Below are positions 13,257 through 21,516 of a DNA stretch of 55,811 nt, piece after piece. The position numbers and the translations under genes were made by a program. Within the stretch, counting starts at the first letter, position 1; every line of letters begins with the position of its first letter. Source of the DNA: a virus; the IMG/VR virus record IMGVR_UViG_3300045125_000065, positions 1 through 55,811 of that record. One strand, written 5' to 3'. The notes beneath the pieces were generated by a model, which was given only the letters and a program-made list of their open reading frames with translations, searched no databases and was not told the DNA's origin.

Positions 13257-13588
13257 CCGACCGCGAACTCTTAGAGCTTGCAGCAAAAGCAGCGGGGATT
13301 GAGATACAAAATGCCGCATTCTCAAGCGGCCCGCATCTAGCCGGCACGCTGACGCGATGGAACCCCCTTGATAACGACGGCGACGCGCTGCGGCTGGCAG
13401 TGAAGTTGAATCTAGTCATTGATTCCAGTTCAAGCGAAATAGAAGTATTCGCTCCTAAACATATCATTCAAACCGAGTGGGCAAGAGTTTCCATGCGTGC
13501 ATCAGAAAGCAACACAGCCGACCCCTACTCCGCCACGCGTCGTGCAATTGTTAAGGCTGCGGCTGAGATTGGAAGGGCAATGAAATGA
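13253..13588 (+). CDS. Hypothetical phage protein, 111 aa
   Basis: MTDRELLELAAKAAGIEIQN with TLTRWNPLDNDGDALRLAVK, then RASESNTADPYSATRRAIVK. This combination (LLELAAKAAG and WNPLxDDGDALRLA) is common in phages and prophages of Burkholderiales and relatives, without known function. Coupled by ATGA. Confidence 0.7.
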   Translation: MTDRELLELAAKAAGIEIQNAAFSSGPHLAGTLTRWNPLDNDGDALRLAVKLNLVIDSSSSEIEVFAPKHIIQTEWARVSMRASESNTADPYSATRRAIVKAAAEIGRAMK

Positions 13589-13761
13589 CTGAAACCGTAA
13601 AAGCCAAATACAAAGCCAGCATCCCCGGCAAGAGCAAAATTGAGGTTGATAACGGCTCGCTGCCGTTGGAACTGAATAAGCTGATTGTGTGGATTATGAC
13701 CAAGCCGGAGCGCGCATTAGAAATGGTGCTGGAATATGAGCGGGAGAGGAGCGAGAAGTGA
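13585..13761 (+). CDS. Hypothetical protein, 58 aa
   Basis: MTETVKAKYKASIPGKSKIE, LNKLIVWIMTKPERALEMVL. Overlaps previous stop (ATGA) and next start (GTGA). Not recognised. Confidence 0.5.
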   Translation: MTETVKAKYKASIPGKSKIEVDNGSLPLELNKLIVWIMTKPERALEMVLEYERERSEK

Positions 13762-14105
13762 CTTTCAAATGCCCCGTGAAATACCGCGTCAGTGTTCTCG
13801 ACTTTCCTCCGGGTGATGAGTACAACGGCATGTTTCTCGTGCCGCTGAAATACGGCCAGTTCGTCAAAGTTATGGCGAGCAACGGAATGGGCTGGGAGCA
13901 TGTGAGCGTTAGCCGGGAAGACCGCTGCCCTACTTGGGATGAAATGTGCCAAGTCAAAGCCTTGTTCTGGAGTGATGAAGATTGTGTGATTCAGTATCAC
14001 CCGCCGAAGTCTGAATACGTTAATCAACATCCGTTTTGCTTGCACTTATGGCGACCGATGGAGGTCATCTTGCCGAGACCGCCGAAGATTTTAGTGGGGG
14101 TTTAG
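13758..14105 (+). CDS. DUF7694-like phage protein, 115 aa
   Basis: GTG start. Contains GMGWEHVSVSREDRCPTWDE, MCQVKALFWSDEDCVIQYH and PPKSEYVNQHPFCLHLWRP, the hallmark strings of a widespread small phage protein family. Function unknown; intact frame. Confidence 0.7.
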   Translation: MTFKCPVKYRVSVLDFPPGDEYNGMFLVPLKYGQFVKVMASNGMGWEHVSVSREDRCPTWDEMCQVKALFWSDEDCVIQYHPPKSEYVNQHPFCLHLWRPMEVILPRPPKILVGV

Positions 14106-14106
14106 C

Positions 14107-14800
14107 ATGACTCCGCTTATCCGAGATTGGGTACGCGCCTACGCACAAACTGGAGGCGATCCTGCCGCTGGTATGTGGTTTGACATTAGCGGTGCGCTGC
14201 ATCGAGCCGATGTTCAGTCGCTTAACCTGACGATGCAGCAATCTCGCCCACCGTTTGAACATTGCTTTGTGGCTTGTGCTGGCAAGAAAGAGAACGCTAG
14301 CCACGAGGTGATGATGTTCGTGATGGGCGATGATCCAGCCGAAGCAATCGTTGTATCGGCGGTTATCAAGATCGGCAACAAGCAAAGACGATTGCCGAAG
14401 CTGATGTACCAAGTTCGTGACGGCCAGATATTTGCCGATGCGTATGAAGGCGAAATCACCAATGACGACAAGCAGATGATCCTGCGGTTACTGGCGCTTT
14501 GGTATGGCTCGCTTGCCCAAGGCGGAGAGGGCTACCAAGCCACTATCAAGCAATCATTCACCAGCCGCCGATTGCAGGCGCAGGGTAAGCCACCTCAGTT
14601 TGACTGGCACACGGTAAAGATCGAGCCGCCAAAGCCAAAAGCAGAGCCACAGGGCGGCACCCACGCCAGCCCGAGGCTGCACGATAGGCGTGGGCATATC
14701 AGGAGGACTGGCAAACGGTAAAACGTGTTGGGTGAAGGCTTGCAAAGTAGGCGACGCAAGCAAGGGTGTGGTGTTTAAGGATTATGAGGTGAGAGCGTGA
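14107..14800 (+). CDS. Hypothetical phage protein, about 230 aa (one frameshift)
   Basis: MTPLIRDWVRAYAQTGGDPA, WFDISGALHRADVQSLNLTM, MILRLLALWYGSLAQGGEGY. After RRGHIRR an inserted A near 14710 shifts the frame; corrected it ends LANGKTCWVKACKVGDASKG and VVFKDYEVRA, a C-terminal tail known from other phage proteins (RRGHxRxLxxGKxxWV). Next gene starts in its stop (GTGA). Confidence 0.65.
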
Positions 14801-14880
14801 ACTGCGAGCATTGCGTTTATCGCCGGGCATTACGCGGATACATCGTTTGTGCAAAGTGCCTTAAGGAATTTACCTGCTGA
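14797..14880 (+). CDS. Miniature zinc-knuckle protein, 27 aa
   Basis: GTG overlaps the previous stop. NCEHCVYRRALRGYIVCAKC followed by LKEFTC: two CxxC pairs separated by 13 residues plus a terminal Cys. Probably a real micro-protein given the exact coupling and cysteine spacing. Confidence 0.5.
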   Translation: MNCEHCVYRRALRGYIVCAKCLKEFTC

Positions 14881-14898
14881 TGCGCAAAGGGATAAAAA

Positions 14899-15123
14899 GT
14901 GGCAAAAATAATTGAATTTACTGGAATAACAAAACTTGATCTTTCTCCTGACAAAGTTCTTGAAAACAATAAGGGTGAGTTTGAGGGTTTAGTTTTGATG
15001 GGCTGGAATACGGACGGTGAAGAAGTGTTTGCCTCTACTTATGCAGATGGCGGAACAGTGCTGTGGCTGTTGGAGCGTATGAAGTTGCGACTACTTCAAT
15101 CCGTTGAGCAGGAGGCCATGTGA
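14899..15123 (+). CDS. Hypothetical phage protein, 74 aa
   Basis: GTG start. AKIIEFTGITKLDLSPDKVL, VLMGWNTDGEEVFASTYADG and GTVLWLLERMKLRLL. The pattern (GWDxDGEExFAS...ADGGxVLWLxER) is shared by many phage accessory genes of unknown role. Confidence 0.65.
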   Translation: MAKIIEFTGITKLDLSPDKVLENNKGEFEGLVLMGWNTDGEEVFASTYADGGTVLWLLERMKLRLLQSVEQEAM

Positions 15124-15323
15124 CCCACTGGCGACGAATCAGCGGCGAGTCAGAATCCGGCGAACCCGTCACACACATCATCCCGCTAAACGACTTGCGC
15201 GAGCACACCCTGCGCGGCGACTGCTGGTGCGACCCGATGCTCGATTGGGATTACGGTATCGCCACGCATAACAGCGCGGATAACCGAGAAGCGTTTGAAC
15301 GAAATGAAAGGAAGCCGTCGTGA
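15120..15323 (+). CDS. Hypothetical phage protein, 67 aa
   Basis: THWRRISGESESGEPVTHII, then PLNDLREHTLRGDCWCDPML and HNSADNREAFE. The VPLNDxREH...CWCxP...HNSxDxRE pattern is a frequent small phage family. GTG start coupled to the upstream stop. Confidence 0.65.
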   Translation: MTHWRRISGESESGEPVTHIIPLNDLREHTLRGDCWCDPMLDWDYGIATHNSADNREAFERNERKPS

Positions 15324-15574
15324 TTAAAGAAAATCAAATAGGCATAGCCAAAAGAGACAAATACTGGAACGAGCGAAATGACCAAGAGAAGTTAGAGGCA
15401 TTGCGCACCCAGGTTCAACAATTGACCTATCAACTTGGGCAAATGGGCGCGATTGTTGAGGGGCTTATGCAACACAGCCATGCAGACGGAAAAATTGTTG
15501 CTCCGATTGAACGACGCGAAAGACATGAACCTTATATGCCAATTTCGTTGAAAGAAAACCATGAAACGCGATGA
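15320..15574 (+). CDS. Hypothetical protein, 84 aa
   Basis: Central coiled coil EKLEALRTQVQQLTYQLGQM; the 3' end overlaps the next gene. Not recognised. Confidence 0.55.
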   Translation: MIKENQIGIAKRDKYWNERNDQEKLEALRTQVQQLTYQLGQMGAIVEGLMQHSHADGKIVAPIERRERHEPYMPISLKENHETR

Positions 15575-15875
15575 CATTATCCGCATGGCACAAGAAATAT
15601 GGGCGGCGCCACACTGGACAGATGCACAAGTAGAGAGGCTTGAACGCTTCGCCGCTCTAGTCGCAGCAGCAAAGGGTGAGGAAATGAAGTCGCAAGGCTG
15701 GCGCCAATGCGCTGTGGGCCAACGCACTACGCAATTCTGCGGCGCGACCGAAGCGGCGATCAAAAAGGAGCGCGAGGCAATTGAAAAAGCAATTGAAACT
15801 GAAGCTTTGCGTTGGGAGCCATCACGCGATTTTAAACTTTGTCTCGCCGTTATCCGGTCAAGGGGCGATAAATGA
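15561..15875 (+). CDS. Tandem paralog 1, 104 aa
   Basis: MKRDDIIRMAQEIWAAPHWT, LERFAALVAAAKGEEMKSQG. Shares the MxRDDIIRMAxE start and ERFAALVAxA core with the next two genes. It differs by an extra middle segment (RQCAVGQRTTQFCGATEAAI). Likely product of local gene duplication. Function unknown. Confidence 0.65.
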   Translation: MKRDDIIRMAQEIWAAPHWTDAQVERLERFAALVAAAKGEEMKSQGWRQCAVGQRTTQFCGATEAAIKKEREAIEKAIETEALRWEPSRDFKLCLAVIRSRGDK

Positions 15876-16111
15876 ACCGCGATGACATCATCCGCATGGC
15901 GCGCGAGGCGGGGGCAGTGGAGTGGGGAGATTCAGTCATCCCGGCGATGATGGACATTGAACGCTTCGCCGCGCTTGTTGCCGAGGCAGAGCGCGAGCGC
16001 ATTGCAAAACGATGGGATGGATTGCACGAACGGTATCTTAAAGACACCCTGCGCCGCCAGATGATGTTGAGTTATGAGCTGGTGGCAAAGATGATTAGGG
16101 GCAACGAATGA
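15872..16111 (+). CDS. Tandem paralog 2, 79 aa
   Basis: MNRDDIIRMAREAGAVEWGD, IERFAALVAEAERERIAKRW. ATGA overlaps on both sides. Confidence 0.65.
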   Translation: MNRDDIIRMAREAGAVEWGDSVIPAMMDIERFAALVAEAERERIAKRWDGLHERYLKDTLRRQMMLSYELVAKMIRGNE

Positions 16112-16362
16112 CTAGCGATGACGTAATGCGGATTGCGCGCGAGGCTGGAGCAGGTGAACCTGAAAGTTTATATGGTCGCACTGATTATGTGGTGATGACC
16201 CAGCATGAACTTGCACGCTTCGCCGAGCTTGTTATAGCAGCCGAGCGCGAGGCGTGTGCGGAAATCATTGAGCACAACGTGGCCGCATGCAAGGAAGGTT
16301 CTCTTGCAAGAAGTTTATTAGAGAGCAATGCCAAAGCCATCCGCGCGAGGGGCAAGAAATGA
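16108..16362 (+). CDS. Tandem paralog 3, 84 aa
   Basis: MTSDDVMRIAREAGAGEPES, ELARFAELVIAAEREACAEI. The most diverged of the three paralogs. Last gene before the only sizeable break in the rightward arm. Confidence 0.65.
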   Translation: MTSDDVMRIAREAGAGEPESLYGRTDYVVMTQHELARFAELVIAAEREACAEIIEHNVAACKEGSLARSLLESNAKAIRARGKK

Positions 16363-16423
16363 GTCGAAACATGATTATTAAGCTTGCCATATAAGGGCCT
16401 CTCTTAAAAAACAGATCGCATCC

Positions 16424-16453
16424 AAAACAAGGTAAAAATTTTTACCTTGTTTT
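16424..16453. repeat. Perfect 30-bp palindrome
   Basis: Left half AAAACAAGGTAAAAA, right half TTTTTACCTTGTTTT, with no central spacer. It lies in the 190-nt gap (16363-16552) between paralog 3 and the next gene. It could act as a bidirectional terminator (low-GC stem with flanking T-runs), a regulator operator, or a cruciform site. Confidence 0.75.
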
Positions 16454-16552
16454 TGCCAGTCCTTGCTCGTGTAAATTGCCCTGCCGCATTTTTTGTCTTG
16501 TTTGTTTCGTGTAGAATTGCCGGCAATCCACTACGTTTAACTTCGGATTGCC

Positions 16553-16852
16553 ATGACGCCAAGCGCCTTGGGCCAGGCCCCTTTAAACTACATGATGGTT
16601 CATACGCCTGTCGCCCCAAACTACAGCTTCCTCCAAGCCGAAAACGCCTATCTTCGGCAGGCCCTTGAATGGCGGGATGCCATGCTGGTTGAGCAGCAAA
16701 ATCGTCTAACCCATCTGCACTCAGTCAATGCTCAGTTGCAGCATGACGCCCAGCGCTGGGCAAAATTTAAAGGCATCATCGACAAGCAACAAGGCGAACT
16801 CACTAGCCAACAATTACAAAACATTGTGGATACAGGCAATCGTAATGGCTGA
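16553..16852 (+). CDS. Hypothetical coiled-coil protein, 99 aa
   Basis: LQAENAYLRQALEWRDAMLV and EQQNRLTHLHSVNAQLQHDA form a helical, heptad-like region, followed by GELTSQQLQNIVDTGNRNG. First gene after the palindrome. Not recognised. Confidence 0.6.
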   Translation: MTPSALGQAPLNYMMVHTPVAPNYSFLQAENAYLRQALEWRDAMLVEQQNRLTHLHSVNAQLQHDAQRWAKFKGIIDKQQGELTSQQLQNIVDTGNRNG

Positions 16853-17030
16853 GTTGCCGTGGGACTATGCACGTTGCACTGGCGCAAACAAGCCCGTGTG
16901 TCTGGACTGCATGAGGAAATCGCCTGGGCGGCCTGATGGCTGGCAAGTTTATATAGCCGGGCAACCTATTGACGACATCACCTGCGAAAACCACATCTCC
17001 CCCAAGGATTGGCATGAGCCTAACGGTTAA
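16845..17030 (+). CDS. Small cysteine-containing protein, 61 aa
   Basis: MAELPWDYARCTGANKPVCL, then DCMRKSPGRPDGWQVYIAG and TCENHISPKDWHEPNG. CLDC plus separate C and H residues suggest zinc binding. Overlaps both neighbours. Confidence 0.55.
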   Translation: MAELPWDYARCTGANKPVCLDCMRKSPGRPDGWQVYIAGQPIDDITCENHISPKDWHEPNG

Positions 17031-17775
17031 AGACCCGTCAATTTCGGATAGCGATCACTGGTATAGCCGCGACGGCATCCCAACTTATACCGTTGAGGGC
17101 GAAAACAGGAAAGTCCGCGCCACAACGCTGCGCGACGCAAGAAAACACAACCTCGTCCCAAGCGTGACGACGATTCTCAAGCTCATCAACAAACCCGGCT
17201 TGAATCAATGGCTCAACATGCAGGTTCTGTTAGCCGCCATGACTTTGCCGCGCCGCGAGAATGAACCCGAATCTGCTTACATTGATCGAGTCATTGGCGA
17301 CAGCAAAGCCCAATCCAAAGCCGCCGCCGATGCGGGAACGGCCATCCACGCCGCAATACAGGCCTTTTACGATGGCGCAGTCACCGCGGCCCACGAAGAT
17401 TATGTCCTCGCCTGCGTAAACGCCATAAACCTGCGCTTCGGCGATCAGGCATGGATTGCCGAACGCTCGTTCGCCCATGAACTTGGGTTTGGCGGCAAGT
17501 GCGATCTGTTTGCGCCGAATATCGTCGTGGACATCAAAACGCAGGACTTCCTTGAACACAACACTGTCAAAATTTACGACGAATACCTCATGCAGCTTGC
17601 CGCGTATCGAGTAGGTCTCGGCATGCCCTATGCCCGCTGTGCAAACGTATTTGTCTCGCGTCTTCAGCCCGGCCTTGTCTTTATCCACGAATGGAAACCC
17701 GAAGATCTTGAGCGGGGCTGGAACATGTTCTCGTCGTTGCTGAAATTCTGGCAATTAAAAACAGGCTATCAATGA
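17014..17775 (+). CDS. PD-(D/E)XK nuclease (RecB/Cas4-like exonuclease)
   Basis: 253 aa from the ATG at 17014, with AAGGA upstream. After SVTTILKLINKPGLNQW and an AGTAIHAAIQAFYDG segment come the catalytic strands GGKCDLFAP (D164) and VVDIKTQ (D173, K175), followed by the YDEYLMQLAAYRVGLG helix that gives the Q of the QxxxY motif. This is the PDDEXK_1 layout of phage exonucleases used in recombination or host DNA degradation. Intact, and the most distal enzyme of the rightward arm. Confidence 0.85.
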   Translation: MSLTVKDPSISDSDHWYSRDGIPTYTVEGENRKVRATTLRDARKHNLVPSVTTILKLINKPGLNQWLNMQVLLAAMTLPRRENEPESAYIDRVIGDSKAQSKAAADAGTAIHAAIQAFYDGAVTAAHEDYVLACVNAINLRFGDQAWIAERSFAHELGFGGKCDLFAPNIVVDIKTQDFLEHNTVKIYDEYLMQLAAYRVGLGMPYARCANVFVSRLQPGLVFIHEWKPEDLERGWNMFSSLLKFWQLKTGYQ

Positions 17776-17984
17776 AAAAAATCAACGCATTCCAAACCAG
17801 TGATGGAAAAGTTTTTGGCAGCGAAAAAGAAGCAATGCTGCATGAAACCACGCTTGATAAAGCTCACGAAATAGACCTTTTTCTGTCAAGCGATCTCAAC
17901 CCTTATCGGTCTATACCTCAACGGGTTGTGGCGCGCAGTTCAATTCTGAATTGGGAACTCTGGAAAGAAAACAATGCTGTCTGA
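17772..17984 (+). CDS. Hypothetical protein, 70 aa
   Basis: KKINAFQTSDGKVFGSEKEA then MLHETTLDKAHEIDLFL: the 'FxTSDGKxFxxxxEA' start is frequent in small phage proteins following nucleases. Function unknown; ATGA overlap upstream. Confidence 0.65.
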   Translation: MKKINAFQTSDGKVFGSEKEAMLHETTLDKAHEIDLFLSSDLNPYRSIPQRVVARSSILNWELWKENNAV

Positions 17985-18219
17985 CGACGACATTAAACAA
18001 ATCTTTTTCCTGAGCGACAAGCCGCGGCCAACTGCCTTGCTCGCGGACGATGTTGATATCATTCAATTCGCGCGCAACATTGAGCAATTCGTTATCAAAA
18101 CCAATATTGATAAACGCGCCGAAATCGCATTAAACCTGGACGATTACATCACCCAGGCGGCCAATGAATCACGGAAACTTATCGCAAGTTTTGTGGGGAA
18201 GAATGATGTCTCAGTATGA
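17974..18219 (+). CDS. Hypothetical protein, 81 aa
   Basis: MLSDDDIKQIFFLSDKPRPT, IIQFARNIEQFVIKTNID. Its FARNIEQ segment resembles the ARxIEx motif of the 10654 and 12612 genes. Not otherwise recognised. Confidence 0.55.
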   Translation: MLSDDDIKQIFFLSDKPRPTALLADDVDIIQFARNIEQFVIKTNIDKRAEIALNLDDYITQAANESRKLIASFVGKNDVSV

Positions 18220-18367
18220 CCCGTCCGAATCTCTGATTGAGATCAAACGCAAAGCCAAAGAGTTGAGCGAGATTCTCGCTCCGTCTGATCCTGACAGGGA
18301 TTACGTATTCCTGGCGGCCAACGATATTGTTCGTGCCGCTCAAAAAATCATTGACTGGACGAACTAA
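18203..18367 (+). CDS. Hypothetical protein, 54 aa
   Basis: Start at 18203 (MMSQYDPSESLIEIKRKAKE) with GGGGAAG upstream; an ATG at 18206 is equally possible. Last gene of the rightward arm, convergent with the virion operon. Confidence 0.55.
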   Translation: MMSQYDPSESLIEIKRKAKELSEILAPSDPDRDYVFLAANDIVRAAQKIIDWTN

Positions 18368-18388
18368 AAAAGCCCCGCCGTAGCGGGG
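18366..18388 (-). terminator. Terminator of the leftward virion operon
   Basis: Minus strand CCCCGC-TACG-GCGGGG followed by CTTTTTT. It lies between the convergent arms, 25 nt past the last virion gene. The plus-strand side lacks a U-run, so it mainly serves the leftward unit. Confidence 0.85.
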
Positions 18389-18412
18389 AAAGCTCCCACA
18401 CGAGTAAACTGT

Positions 18413-19789
18413 CTATTGAGTCGGCAATGTGCCGCCCAAAGGGGCCATTCCGCCCGCAGGAATTCGGGTTTTTTCCTGTGCGGCCTGCCGGATCATTTGG
18501 GCGGCATCTTCAGGGACAGCGCGCGCTGCCGCAGCCGTTCCAAATCCTCCCGAAGCATTGGGCTTGCGATGGAAAGAGGAATCCCGATCGGGGCCAATGG
18601 CGTAAAGGATAACGCCCCGCCGAGCGCGCCCAGCCCAGCCAAACCAGCAATAGCCGGGTCAGACTTGGGGCGGCCTAATTCCTGTTTTGCAGCCGTAAGT
18701 TCTGATCCAATCGCATAGCCGGAAAGCAGCGGAGTTAGCTTCCCGATCAAACGACCGGCGGGGGCCATCATGCCCTTAAAGCTCTGCGCGACTTGCTCAA
18801 GGGCGGAGGAGGGCGCCGGCGGAATCGGGGCAAGCGTTCTTGGCGCTAAAACTCCGCTAGGCGTCGCAGTAAGCCCGGGCGCTTCAGCAAGAATCTGACT
18901 CGGCGTTTTTGCGACTACGCCTTGCTGCACCAATCCCTCAAAAATTTGATTGATTTGCTTGCGTGCTGCCGCTTGTTGCGCGGTTTCCACGTTAAAACCT
19001 TCCATCCGTGCGCGGCCGGTTGTACCTTGCGGCTCAATTGCGCCAGTCCCCGGCGTGCCTTGCTGAATACGTTGGACTTGTTCAGGCGTATAGCCCGGAA
19101 AGCTTCGCGTTGCGCCGCAATCCGTCCCATTTCGGCGCGCTTGCCTAAAAGATTCTGCCGCTTTTCCGGCAGCCTCTTTACCTAACAAAACGGTAGGAAC
19201 GATAGCGCCTGCTGCGGCGCCAAGCCCGCCCGCAATCTGTCTTTGCTGCGCTTCGGCTGCTAGGTCAGCACCTTTTTTAGTTGCCGGAATTGCTCTAGAT
19301 CTTTGTTCATTTCGGGCATTTCAATCGCCGGCTCCGGTTTGAATGGGTCTTCAACCTGAACCTTCCCCGAAAACGCACCAAGATTTTGCAGGCTTTTAAC
19401 GTATTTATGGCCCGCTTTATCATCTGCGCCGGCAATAAAACGATTCGCCACATCCGGGCCACGGTTGTACGCCAACGCAGCAATTTCCGGCGTTCCTTGA
19501 TAGGTATCAAGGTGGCTTTTGAGGTACTTTAGGCCTGCTTCAATGTTTTTGTCCGGGTTGTGAAGATCGCCAGGGGAATAGCCAAGCCCGCTCCCGGTTG
19601 AGGGAGAACCTGCATCAAACCGATTTCCTTGGCGCCGCCGATCTTGTGCGGGTCAAGCCCGCTTTCGTGATAGGCTAATGCCACCGCGAGTTGGGGAGGC
19701 ACTCCCATTTCCTGCGCTTTGCGGATGATTTTTTCGGCGTAAATCACCTGCTCGTCATTTAGCTTGTCGATCCAGTTAATCTTCGGCAT
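18413..19789 (-). CDS. Virion-associated lytic transglycosylase (SLT domain; several frameshifts)
   Basis: About 458 aa when corrected. The N-terminal SLT fold carries catalytic E42 in YHESGLDP, IGGAKEIGLMQVLP and, after a shift near 19590, STGSGLGYSPGDLHNP, AGLKYLKSHLDTYQG and ALAYNRGPD. Further shifts near 19275 (A-run), 19150, 19100 and 18520 lead through an Ala/Gly/Pro-rich region with hydrophobic segments to the end ILPAGGMAPLGG-like tail at 18413. A transglycosylase fused to a long hydrophobic tail at the end of the virion genes fits an internal ejection protein that opens peptidoglycan during entry. Confidence 0.75.
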
Positions 19790-19793
19790 CGCT

Positions 19794-21497
19794 TTATTCC
19801 TTGAATTGGGCTTTCAGTCTAGCCCGCGCATTTTGAAGCTGGTCAGGCGTAAATTTCCCCGGAGCGGCGGGTTTCTCGGCTTGTTTCTGCTCTGACGGGA
19901 TAGAAGGCTCATATCCGAATGTCTTGGCGACCTTCCTATCGTAATTGTCACGACGGGCAAGGTAATCATCCGATTCTTCAAAATCGAGATAGTTGGCGCC
20001 CTTGTTCGCTTTCTTGAATTTGACCCAATTGCGCTGCTCGTCGATTTCGTACTGATACCGCATCTTAAGCAACTTGGACACCCGAAGCAGATTTTCGGGG
20101 GTATCTGTTTCCGTTCCAGCAAGCGATCGAACAATGTCGTTTTCATTGTTAGAAATCGCGCCTTGGCCTTGCAGATACATTCTGCGGAAGGCCAGCGTGA
20201 GTTCTGCCGCGTTGCGAGCAACGGCTTTTCTGTCTTCAACGTCGCCCTTGCTGCCAGTCGCTACAACGATTTGATTCTCAAGTTGCGGGATACTGATTGA
20301 CCCGCCCGGCGTTGAAATACCTTGCGAGACAGCGCCCAAAATCGCATTACCAACACCGGGTTGGCTCAAAATGCCAAAAGGATTTCGTCCTTGCGCGGCG
20401 GCTCTCTTAACAAGAGCATCGGTATCCGCCGCCGCTTGAAAGCCACGTTGCGCACCTTGAATTTGCGAGTTGATGAGCTTCTCTTTTTCAAGAGCCATTT
20501 CTTCGCGGCCGACTGCCTGCTTCTTGATTCTTTCCGCTTCAGCGGCAGATTCGGATACTGACGGCAAAGCCGTTGGCGCGGCTTGTTCAGCAGCGCGGGC
20601 TTGCCCAGCGGCAGGCTGAATCGCTCCCCCGCCTTGCGGCGCTGCCGCTTCGGCTGGCTTTGCGGCTCTCTGTGGGAAAGTTTCTATTTGCTCAACAAAA
20701 TCCAAATAAGCCGGATCGCGAGCAGCGCGCAGAGCATCCAATTGATAGGCTACCTGCGTTGGCACCTTGACCGTTTTTACTTTGCCCGGCCGACTAATGT
20801 CGGGAATTTGCCGCTCAACCAATTCGCCCTTCGGCGCGGGGTAAAACATCCCGGTTGCTTCATCAAACGCGCCAGATTCAGTGACCTTGATGTTTTTCTG
20901 ATCAAGCTCCTGAGCTTTAAGCATCAACTCTTGAGGCGGCATTCGATTACGATTGAGCTCAATGAACTGTCTGCCAGTCAGCCTGTTCGGATTCGGCGGC
21001 ATAATCTGAACACCCGTCTGCGCCATTTGTGCCAAGGGCCCTGCTGGCGCTTGTCTGCCCCGCCTGCGCAGCGGGTTGAGCAAGATATTGGCCAACCCCT
21101 TGAGGCGACAAACCAGAAACAGATCCCGGCGAAACAGGCTCGCCACGCAGGTAACGGTTAAAAGCTTCGTCCGATTGCTTCTGGCGTTCAATATCAAGGG
21201 ATTGAGCGGCCACATCCATCTGCATCTTCGCAAGATCGGCCTGCTGCTGCGCAGATTGCTCTTCGCCTGCCGCGTATCCTTTAGCGGCGGCGCCCAAACT
21301 TTCCCAAAAACTCCCGGTACGCGATGGGCCTAAAAACGCGGCGGCAGCGCCCAATAACGCCGGATCAAGCGTTTGTTGCTGCCGGGCTTCAAGTGATTTG
21401 TTCAGGCGATCAAGCGCTTGCTCATAGGCGGCGCGCTTTTCTGCGATCGCAGGCTCTTCGCCCCCACATAAACCTGCGTTTGCGGTTTGGTCGGCAT
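19794..21497 (-). CDS. Large internal virion protein candidate, about 567 aa (frameshifts)
   Basis: Starts MPTKPQTQVYVG at 21497. Corrected reading continues AAYEQALDRLNKSLEARQQQ, SRTGSFWESLGAAAKGYAAG and MQMDVAAQSLDIERQKQSDE. The long intact remainder is helical and Gln/Ala-rich (ERIKKQAVGREEMALEKEKL, FLIKE FRRMYLQGQGAISNNEND). Shifts near 21460 and 21000. No enzyme motif; a GSFWESLGAAAKGY-type start and position before the transglycosylase suggest an ejected internal protein. Confidence 0.6.
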
Positions 21498-21516
21498 ATC
21501 CGTCCTTTTACGCTAA

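Noticed and set aside
16379-16552. CRISPR-like repeat at the palindrome
   Set aside because: A single palindrome without repeat-spacer periodicity.
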